Under the pieces are notes generated by a model. That model searched no databases, was not told the origin of the DNA, and saw only the letters and a list, made by a program, of their open reading frames with translations. A DNA stretch of 10,977 nt from Actinomycetes bacterium (GTDB lineage: Bacteria > Actinomycetota > CALGFH01): contig JASLBL010000354.1 of the NCBI GenBank assembly GCA_030146615.1, forward strand, positions 1 through 10,977, written 5' to 3'. The first letter of the stretch is position 1. Every line of letters starts with the position of its first letter. Of the stretch, positions 5,386-10,977 are shown in pieces. Both the position numbers and the translations under genes were made by a program.

Positions 5386-6909
5386 ATGGCGTCCCAGACG
5401 GTGGTCGTCGGGGCCGGGCTGGCCGGCCTCTCGGCCGCCATCCACCTGGCCGCCGCCGGCCGCGACGTGGTCGTGGTCGAGGCCGAGGCGGTCCCGGGCG
5501 GGCGCTGCGGCACGGCCACCGCCGGCGGCTACCGCTTCGACACCGGCCCCTCGGTGCTGACCATGCCCGAGGTCGTCCGGACGACCGTCGGGGCGGCCGG
5601 CGAGGAGCTGGAGGACTGGCTGGAGCTGGCCCCGCTCGACCCCATCTACCGGCTCACCTTCCACGACGGGTCGCGGCTCGACGTGGTGCCGGGGGCCGAG
5701 CGGATGGCGGCCGAGGTCGAGAGGCTCGCCGGCCCCGAGGAGGCCGCCCGCTACCTGGCCTTCCGCGGCCACCTGGGGCGGATGGTGGACGCCGAGTGGG
5801 GGCAGTTCATCGACCGCAACTTCGACGGCCCGGCCGACCTGCTGCGGCCGCTGGCCTTGGCGCGGCTGGCCCGCCTGGGCGGGTTCCGCCGCCTGCACAA
5901 CCTGGTCGCCACCCACCTGACCGACTGGCGGCTGCGCCGGGCCCACACCTTCCAGGCCCTGTACACCGGCCTGTCGCCGTTCGACGCCCTCGGCATCTAC
6001 GCCGTGGTCGCCCACATGGACACCGTCGGCGGGGCCTTCTTCCCCCGCCGGGGCGGCATGCACGCCCTGGCCCAGGCCCTTGCCGGGGTGGCCGAGAAGG
6101 CGGGGGCGTCGCTGCGGCTCTCGACCCGGGTCGAGCGGGTCGAGGGCGGGCCGGACGGGGTCACCGGGGTGGTGCTGGCCGGCGGCGAGCGCCTGGCCGC
6201 CCGGGACGTGGTCGTGGCCGGCGACCTGCCCGCCGCCTACGCCCACCTGCTGCCCCCGGCGGCCCGGGACTGGCGGGTGCAGCGGCGCCGGCTCCACTGG
6301 TCGCCGTCCTGCTACCTGGTCCACCTGGGGCTGACCCGCCAGCTGGAGGGCCAGGCCCACCACACCGTCCACCTGGGCCGCGACTGGAAGGCCACCTTCG
6401 AGGCCCTGACCCGCCACGGCGGCATCCAGCCCGACCCGAGCCTGCTCGTCACCTACCCCTCGCCCGAGGACGCCGACGCCGCCCCGCCGGGCCACGCCAC
6501 CCTGTTCGTGCTCGAGCCGACGGCCAACACCCGGGCCGGGCTGGACTGGGCCGAGGTCGGGCCGCGCCTTCGGGAGCGGCTGTACGGCCGCCTGGCCGCC
6601 CTCGGCTACGGCGACCTGCGCCGCGACAGCGCGGTCGAGCTGGTCGTCGACCCGCCCGCCTGGGAGGCCCAGGGGCTGTCCGCGGGGACGCCGTTCTCGC
6701 TCGACCATCGCTTCAGCCAGACCGGCTGGCTGCGGCCGGCCAACGCCTCGGCGCAGGTGCCGGGCCTGGTGTTCGCCGGCATGGGGACCGTGCCCGGGGT
6801 CGGGGTCCCGATGGTGCTGATCTCGGGCCGCCTGGCCGCCGAGCGGGTGCTGTCGCGGGGGGCCCGGGGGCCCAAGGAGCGGAGCGGTAGTCCCCGGAGG
6901 CCAGAATGA
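5386..6909 (+). CDS. crtI: Phytoene desaturase (CrtI family)
   Basis: This is a 507-residue FAD-dependent desaturase expected to introduce double bonds into phytoene to give lycopene or a shorter intermediate; the number of steps cannot be read from sequence. The N terminus has the dinucleotide-binding motif GAGLAGL (9-15) and an acidic residue ending the second strand (Glu32). GGRC (38-41) and FDTGPSVLTMP (51-61), the CrtI family signature, follow. The C terminus carries GMGTVPGVGVPMVLISG (about 464-481), the conserved FAD/substrate motif, then a short polar tail. Length is normal. It starts 6 bases after the GGPP synthase stop without its own close Shine-Dalgarno (GGAG is 13 bases upstream), so translation is probably coupled. 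Its stop overlaps the crtB start as ATGA. CrtN- or CrtD-like desaturases share this fold; the neighbouring crtE and crtB favour CrtI. Confidence 0.93.
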   Translation: MASQTVVVGAGLAGLSAAIHLAAAGRDVVVVEAEAVPGGRCGTATAGGYRFDTGPSVLTMPEVVRTTVGAAGEELEDWLELAPLDPIYRLTFHDGSRLDVVPGAERMAAEVERLAGPEEAARYLAFRGHLGRMVDAEWGQFIDRNFDGPADLLRPLALARLARLGGFRRLHNLVATHLTDWRLRRAHTFQALYTGLSPFDALGIYAVVAHMDTVGGAFFPRRGGMHALAQALAGVAEKAGASLRLSTRVERVEGGPDGVTGVVLAGGERLAARDVVVAGDLPAAYAHLLPPAARDWRVQRRRLHWSPSCYLVHLGLTRQLEGQAHHTVHLGRDWKATFEALTRHGGIQPDPSLLVTYPSPEDADAAPPGHATLFVLEPTANTRAGLDWAEVGPRLRERLYGRLAALGYGDLRRDSAVELVVDPPAWEAQGLSAGTPFSLDHRFSQTGWLRPANASAQVPGLVFAGMGTVPGVGVPMVLISGRLAAERVLSRGARGPKERSGSPRRPE

Positions 6910-7889
6910 GGCTGGTCAAGCTGGCCCCGGCCGCGGCCCGAGCACCGCAGCCGGCCCCGCCGGTCGGCCTGGAGCCGCGGACGCTGGGGGCGGCCTACGA
7001 GCGCTGCCGCCAGCTCCATGCCCGCCACGGCCGCACCTACTACCTGGCCACCCTCCTGCTGCCCCGCTGGAAGCGGCGCCACGTGCATGCCCTGTACGGC
7101 TTCACCCGCTACGCCGACGAGATCGTCGACGACCTCGCATCGACCCTGGACCGGGCCGCCCAAGCGTCCGCCCTGCGGGCCTGGGGCGAGCGCTTCTTCG
7201 CCGGCCTGCGCGGGGCCCCCTGCGACGACCCGGTCCTGCCGGCCGTGCTCCACACGGTGCGGGCCTTCGACCTGGAGGTGGCCGACTTCGAGAAGTTCCT
7301 CGACTCGATGGCCGCCGACCTGCACACCACCACCTACCGGACCTACCAGGACCTGTGTGGCTACATGGAGGGGTCGGCGGCGGTGATCGGGACCATGCTG
7401 GCCCCGATCCTGGAGTCGGCCGACCCCCCAGCCGCCCGCAGCCACGCCCGCCAGCTGGGGCTGGCCTTCCAGCTCACCAACTTCATCCGCGACATCGGCG
7501 AGGACCTCCAGCGCGGGCGGGTGTACCTGCCGGCCGAGGACCTGGCCCGGTTCGGGCTCAGCCGGGCCGACCTGGCCGCCGCCCAGGCCAGCCCCCGGGT
7601 GGCCGAGCTGCTGGCCTTCGAGGTCGAGCGGGCCCGAGCCCACTACCGGGCCGCCGAGCCCGGCATCCAGCTCCTGGCCCCCTCCTCCCGACCCTGCATC
7701 CGGGTCGCCTTCGACCTGTACGGCGGCATCCTGGACGAGGTCGAGCGGGCCGGCTACCAGGTCCTTCACCGCCGGGTCCGGGTCCCCCGCCACCGCCGCC
7801 TGGGCGTGTCCGGCCGCCACCTGCTCGCCGCCCGGGCCGCCGCCCGGGCCGAACGCCGCGTCAGCGTCACCACCCCCGGCGCCCGATGA
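6906..7889 (+). CDS. crtB: Phytoene synthase (squalene/phytoene synthase family)
   Basis: This is a 327-residue protein that joins two GGPP molecules head to head to give phytoene, the committed step of C40 carotenoid synthesis. The first aspartate motif is YADEIVDD (69-76, DEIVD at 71-75). The second is NFIRDIGEDLQRGRVYLP (192-209, with Asp196 and Asp200). YMEGSAAVIG (153-162) is the helix between them seen in actinobacterial members. RTYYLATLLLP near residue 43 is the usual N-terminal substrate-contact segment. The start is fixed by GGAGG at 6896-6900, five bases before the ATG, and by the ATGA overlap with crtI. The C-terminal 40 residues are basic and alanine-rich and look non-conserved. 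The stop overlaps the next gene's start, again as ATGA. Confidence 0.94.
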   Translation: MRLVKLAPAAARAPQPAPPVGLEPRTLGAAYERCRQLHARHGRTYYLATLLLPRWKRRHVHALYGFTRYADEIVDDLASTLDRAAQASALRAWGERFFAGLRGAPCDDPVLPAVLHTVRAFDLEVADFEKFLDSMAADLHTTTYRTYQDLCGYMEGSAAVIGTMLAPILESADPPAARSHARQLGLAFQLTNFIRDIGEDLQRGRVYLPAEDLARFGLSRADLAAAQASPRVAELLAFEVERARAHYRAAEPGIQLLAPSSRPCIRVAFDLYGGILDEVERAGYQVLHRRVRVPRHRRLGVSGRHLLAARAAARAERRVSVTTPGAR

Positions 7890-8704
7890 GACCTCCGGCC
7901 CTGGCCGGGGAGGCGCCGGCGGCCGCCGCCCCGCCCCGGCCGGCCCGCCGCCGGCTGCTGCGGGCCGCCGTCGTGGTCGCCGTGGTGGTGGCTGTGGCCG
8001 ACGGGTTCCTGCTCTGGGGCCGGGGGCTGGCCACGCCGGTCACCGCCGAGCGGGCCGCGGCCAGCTTCCTGGCCGGCCCGGCCCCGGCTGGGGAGCTGCC
8101 CGGCCCGCGGCCGCCGGCCGGGGTCTACCGCTACCGGACCAGCGGTTACGAGCGGGTCGACCGGTTCGGGGTCGACCGGGCCTACCCGGCGGAGACGGTC
8201 CGGGTGATCAGCTGGCGGGGCGGCTGCCGCTGGCGCGAGACCGTGCCCATCTTCACCCAGCACACCGAGGCCTACGACTTCTGCGCCGGCGGCGCCGACG
8301 CCGACGACTTCGCCTACTCGACCAGCCTGACCTACTTCCTGGTCCCCGGCACCCAGCGGTTCGCCTGCGCCCCCGTCGGCCGGCGCCTGCTCACCGGCCA
8401 GCCCCCCGGCAGCTCGCGGAGCTGGCGCTGCGTCGAGGGCACCTCGGTCTCGGCCAACACCACCGTCTACGTCGGCCCCGAGACCGTCCAGACCGGCGCC
8501 GGCCCGGTCGCGACCCGCCACCTGCGCCTGCTCACCGCCCTGTCCGGCCAGTCGTCGGGCGGGGCCGTCCGCGACCTCTGGCTGGACGCCGACGGCCTGG
8601 TCGTCAAGGAGATCCGGGAGGTGAGCCTGAAAGTCCGCTCCGGCTTCGTGGGCCTGCTCGCCTACGACGAGCGGGCGAGCTTCCTGCTCACCGGCCGCCC
8701 CTAG
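7886..8704 (+). CDS. Membrane-anchored extracytoplasmic protein of unknown function, coupled to crtB
   Basis: I do not recognise a named family. The ATG at 7886 overlaps the crtB stop as ATGA and gives 272 residues. Residues 1-22 are Pro/Ala-rich and end in RRR. Residues 25-44 form one hydrophobic helix (LRAAVVVAVVVAVADGFLLW), so the protein is most simply read as N-in with the rest outside the membrane. The outer part starts with a Pro/Ala linker, then GVYRYRTSGYERVD. It is rich in short beta-prone segments and has four cysteines (114, 133, 161, 182) that could form two disulfides. Its even beta pattern and threonine/serine-rich middle recall lipid-carrier-like (LolA/LppX-type) folds, but this is a guess from appearance. 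It is not a lycopene cyclase by sequence or topology. Strong coupling to crtB suggests a job linked to carotenoids or to the envelope they enter. Confidence 0.8.
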   Translation: MRPPALAGEAPAAAAPPRPARRRLLRAAVVVAVVVAVADGFLLWGRGLATPVTAERAAASFLAGPAPAGELPGPRPPAGVYRYRTSGYERVDRFGVDRAYPAETVRVISWRGGCRWRETVPIFTQHTEAYDFCAGGADADDFAYSTSLTYFLVPGTQRFACAPVGRRLLTGQPPGSSRSWRCVEGTSVSANTTVYVGPETVQTGAGPVATRHLRLLTALSGQSSGGAVRDLWLDADGLVVKEIREVSLKVRSGFVGLLAYDERASFLLTGRP

Positions 8705-8714
8705 CGATCTCCGG

Positions 8715-8749
8715 TAGGCTATTTCAACAGCTGGCGAGTTCGAGGAGGG
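8715..8749 (+). promoter_or_regulatory. Candidate -10 and strong Shine-Dalgarno of the TetR gene
   Basis: In the 53-base gap after the previous stop, TAGGCT (8715-8720) is a possible -10, without a visible -35. GAGGAGGG (8742-8749) stands 8 bases before the ATG at 8758 and is the best ribosome-binding site in the window. The element suggests the regulator can be expressed apart from the crt operon, although readthrough is also possible because no terminator hairpin is seen. Confidence 0.4.
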
Positions 8750-8757
8750 ACGAGGCG

Positions 8758-9354
8758 ATGGCACGGACCGGCCGGCGGCCCGGGGTGAGCGGGACCAGGG
8801 AGGCGATCCTGGACGCCGCCCGCCAGGTGTTCTCCGAGCAGGGCTACCAGCACGCCACCATCCGCGACGTGGCCAGGCTGGCCGGGGTCGACCCGGCCCT
8901 GGTCCACCACTACTTCGGCACGAAGCAGAACCTGTTCGTGGCCGCCGTCCAGCTCCCGGTGAACCCGGTCGAGCAGCTCATGGCCGTGCTCGAGCAGGAC
9001 CCCGGCCAGGCCGGCCAGCGGATGATCGGGCTGTTCCTGTCGGTCTGGGACCACGCGGCGACCCAGAGCCCGCTGCTGGCCCTGGTCCGCTCGGCCGTCG
9101 GCGACGAGCACGCCGCCGGGATGCTGCGCGAGTTCATCACCGAGGAGGTCCTGGGCGAGATCGCCCACCGGCTGGGCAGCCCCGACGCCCGGCTCCGGGC
9201 CACTCTGGCCGGCTCCCAGATCATCGGCCTGGCCATGGCCCGCTACATCATCAAGGTCGAGCCGCTCGCCTCGGCCCCGGCGGCCCAGGTGGTCGCGGCC
9301 ATCGGGCCGACCCTGCAGCGCTACCTCACCGGCGACCTCGGCGTCGAGACCTAG
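8758..9354 (+). CDS. TetR/AcrR-family transcriptional regulator
   Basis: This is a 198-residue protein with a clear TetR N-terminal DNA-binding domain. REAILDAARQVFSEQGY (14-30) leads into the helix-turn-helix TIRDVARLAGVDPALVHHYF (34-53), then GTKQNLFVAAV. The remaining 130 residues are the helical ligand-binding and dimerisation domain, which varies between subfamilies, so the ligand cannot be named. Such proteins usually act as dimers, often repressing nearby genes. It follows the crt operon on the same strand with its own strong Shine-Dalgarno. Possible targets are the crt promoter palindromes (4192-4221) or its own upstream gap; neither is shown. Its TAG stop (9352-9354) overlaps the stop of the convergent DUF4032 gene. 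Confidence 0.93.
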   Translation: MARTGRRPGVSGTREAILDAARQVFSEQGYQHATIRDVARLAGVDPALVHHYFGTKQNLFVAAVQLPVNPVEQLMAVLEQDPGQAGQRMIGLFLSVWDHAATQSPLLALVRSAVGDEHAAGMLREFITEEVLGEIAHRLGSPDARLRATLAGSQIIGLAMARYIIKVEPLASAPAAQVVAAIGPTLQRYLTGDLGVET

Positions 9355-10625
9355 GGCCCGACCTGGGGGAAGCTGGCCGTGGCCGTCTCGGCCACAACCA
9401 TCTGGGCCGCCGACTCCGACGGGGCCTGCCTGGCCGCCAGTGCGGCCAGGGCGGTCTCCTCGCCGACGTCGTGGCCCTCGCGCTCCGAGAGCAGCCAGCG
9501 GACCTCGAGCAGGTCGCAGTAGGCCTGGATCGGGTCGGCGACGTCGCCGAGGGCGACCGCCGCCTTGGCCATGCCCGGCTCGAACACGTCGGTGCGCCAG
9601 CGGAAGCCGGCGACCACGTCGCCGACCACCGCCCCGGGCCGCTCCACGGCCAGCCGCGACTGGTGGGCGCGCAGGTCGTTGAGCAGGATCGTGGCCTGGC
9701 CCTCCCCGACCTCCAGGCCGGTCAGGCGCTGGAGCTCCTGGGCGTGGAAGCGCCGGTTGGCCACCGCGACCTTGAGCCGCAGGGTGCTGCGGTCCTCGGT
9801 GGCCGGCTCCAGGGCCAGCTCGTCGATGGCGAAGCCGAGCTCGTTGAGCCGGCGCACCCGGGCCTCGACCTTGTAGCGCTCGTCGTTGGCGAAGGTCTCC
9901 TCGTGGGTCAGCTCGTCCCACAGGGCCCGGTAGCGGTCGGCGATGCTCTCGGCCGCGGCCAGGTCCTCGTCGATCCGCTCGCCGCTCTCCCCCAGCTCCA
10001 TCGAGACGTCGACCAGGTCGCCGGAGACGTTCTCGACCAGGATGTCGAGGTCGTGGGCGCGCTGGCCATCGCTCAGGGACGCGTGGACCTCGCTGGTCTC
10101 GGCGTCGACCAGGAACGCCTGGAGGAGCTGGCCGTCCCGCTTGAACAGGGTGTTGGCCAGGGAGCAGTCGCCCCAGAACACCCCCTCGCGGTGCAGGTCG
10201 ACGAGCAGGCCGGCGATGGCGTCGAGCAGCCGCTCGCGGTGCTTGACCAGCTCCCGGGGGAGCCGGCGGAACAGCCGCCGGAACTGCCAGGAGTGCTCCA
10301 GGTACTCGGTGACCAGGATCGAGTTGCCGGTGTCGGGCTGGTCGACCAGCCCGACCGGCCGCACCGCCGGGAGCTCGCGGACCTCGAGGTCGCGCAGCAC
10401 CCGGTACTCCTTGTCGGCGATCCGGGTGGGCAGCTCCTTGAGGGCGTAGAGCACGTAGTCGGCCTCAACGAACCGGACCAGGTGCCGGCTCGGCCCGACG
10501 TTGAGGTCGCGGAAGTTGGCCGCGTCGTCCGGCCACTTCTCCAGCGGGTCCAGCCACGGCAGGGCGAGCAGCCCCGGCGAGGCGGCCCGCAGGCGGATCG
10601 AGATCGGAGCGGCCATAGCGGCCAT
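9351..10625 (-). CDS. DUF4032 protein with lipopolysaccharide-kinase-like N-terminal domain
   Basis: From ATG at 10625 the protein has 424 residues. The N-terminal half looks like a divergent protein-kinase-like (Kdo/WaaP-like) fold. ALKELP carries a candidate ATP-binding lysine (63). VDLHREGVFWGDCSLANTLF has a catalytic-loop pattern with Asp153 and Asn158, and FLVDAETSE holds a DFG-equivalent Asp174. All three key positions are present, so activity is possible. The C-terminal half, with RVRRLNELGFAIDEL and HAQELQRLTGLEVGEGQA, matches DUF4032, which accompanies this kinase-like region in actinobacterial proteins of unknown role. An in-frame GTG at 10665-10667 is possible and overlaps the upstream stop as GTGA, but codons between 10626 and 10667 lose the strong G/C third-position bias. 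ATG 10616 is another option. None has a Shine-Dalgarno. Its TAG (read from 9351-9353) shares CTAG with the TetR stop. Confidence 0.85.
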   Translation of the reverse strand: MAAMAAPISIRLRAASPGLLALPWLDPLEKWPDDAANFRDLNVGPSRHLVRFVEADYVLYALKELPTRIADKEYRVLRDLEVRELPAVRPVGLVDQPDTGNSILVTEYLEHSWQFRRLFRRLPRELVKHRERLLDAIAGLLVDLHREGVFWGDCSLANTLFKRDGQLLQAFLVDAETSEVHASLSDGQRAHDLDILVENVSGDLVDVSMELGESGERIDEDLAAAESIADRYRALWDELTHEETFANDERYKVEARVRRLNELGFAIDELALEPATEDRSTLRLKVAVANRRFHAQELQRLTGLEVGEGQATILLNDLRAHQSRLAVERPGAVVGDVVAGFRWRTDVFEPGMAKAAVALGDVADPIQAYCDLLEVRWLLSEREGHDVGEETALAALAARQAPSESAAQMVVAETATASFPQVGP

Positions 10626-10663
10626 GGTAGCCACTGGAGGGACGGCGCTCCGAAAACCCTTCG

Positions 10664-10977
10664 TCACGATCGCGCGTCGCCGGGCCGGCCGGGGGACCGC
10701 CCCGGCCGGAGGCCAGTGGTTCCGCCCGTCGTCCCCGGATCAGTACGGGCCGGGTAGGTGCGGCCCTTCCAGGTGAGGGGGGCACCGGTGCGGCGGCGAC
10801 GGACCGAGTCGGCGTAGACGGCCAGCAGGACCAGGTCGGCCACCGGGTAGGCGACGGCCAGGCGCGGGTCGGCCCCGGCGACCAGCCGCCCCCCGGCCCG
10901 GACGGTCAGCTGGAGCAGGCCGCCGGCCGCCGCCAGCCGGGCCGCCGGGCCCCGGGGCCGGGTCGCCAGGGCCAGCC
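10664..10977 (-). CDS. C-terminal fragment of a probable family 2 glycosyltransferase
   Basis: A minus-strand frame is open from the right edge (first full codon starting at 10975) to TGA at 10664-10666, giving 103 residues. It includes DPRLAVAYPVADLVLLAVYA, which looks like a membrane-inserted helix, followed by DSVRRRRTGAPLTWKGRTYP. The ending 'basic stretch, TG.P.TWKGR.Y' is a familiar C terminus of membrane-associated GT2 enzymes, including those that act on hopanoid or carotenoid lipids. The catalytic domain would lie beyond the window, so the donor and acceptor cannot be read. The last 25 or so residues after TWKGRTYPAR have weaker G/C third-position bias and may be a non-conserved tail. 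The gene leads directly into the DUF4032 gene on the same strand, so the two may be co-transcribed. Confidence 0.6.
   Translation of the reverse strand, partial: LALATRPRGPAARLAAAGGLLQLTVRAGGRLVAGADPRLAVAYPVADLVLLAVYADSVRRRRTGAPLTWKGRTYPARTDPGTTGGTTGLRPGRSPGRPGDARS

Noticed and set aside
4972..6708. Long minus-strand open frames opposite crtE and crtI, and similar ones opposite crtB, the TetR gene and DUF4032
   Set aside because: They are antisense shadows typical of very high GC3 genes, full of Gly, Ala, Gln and Val with no motif. The opposite strand encodes well-recognised enzymes.
8723..8743. TTCAAC...GTTCGA as an autoregulatory TetR operator
   Set aside because: Only four of six arm positions pair, which is too weak in sequence of this composition.

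Overview
The window looks like a chromosomal segment from a very GC-rich member of the Actinomycetota. Codon third positions in the clear genes are almost all G or C. Several families present are typical of that phylum: a DUF222/HNH '13E12' protein, a DUF3040 membrane protein, a DUF4032 protein, and an actinobacterial type of GGPP synthase/phytoene desaturase/phytoene synthase set. Nothing in the window fixes the genus. No rRNA, tRNA, cas gene or transposase was seen.

Layout, left to right. (1) Positions 1-442 hold the 3' end of a plus-strand gene ending in a DUF4129-like C-terminal region of a transglutaminase-type membrane protein. (2) Positions 458-2330 hold an unusual unit. A DUF222/HNH endonuclease pseudogene on the minus strand (626-2097) carries at least two frameshifts. 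It lies between two arrays of a roughly 40-bp repeat in opposite orientation, forming an imperfect inverted pair of about 125 bp (490-614 against 2203-2330). (3) Positions 2356-4146 hold two minus-strand genes: a DUF3040 two-helix membrane protein with its own near-consensus promoter, and DNA polymerase IV (dinB). (4) A gap of 87 bases separates dinB from a divergent plus-strand carotenoid operon: GGPP synthase, phytoene desaturase (crtI), phytoene synthase (crtB) and an unrecognised membrane-anchored extracytoplasmic protein. The last two joints are ATGA overlaps and the first gap is 6 bases. A TetR-family regulator with a strong Shine-Dalgarno follows. (5) The TetR gene meets a minus-strand DUF4032 kinase-like gene tail to tail, the two stop codons sharing CTAG. 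Upstream of DUF4032, at the right edge, is the C-terminal end of a probable family 2 glycosyltransferase on the minus strand.

How the genes work together. The plus-strand operon should make GGPP, condense two GGPP to phytoene, and desaturate phytoene toward lycopene. No lycopene cyclase is present, so the end product cannot be read from this window. The fourth operon gene is translationally coupled to crtB but resembles no carotenoid enzyme I know. The TetR gene is a plausible but unproven local regulator. The points most worth a second look are the inverted 40-bp repeat arrays around the decayed DUF222/HNH gene, the 7-bp duplication that explains one of its frameshifts, the coupled unknown gene in the crt operon, and a pair of palindromes in the dinB/crt divergent gap.
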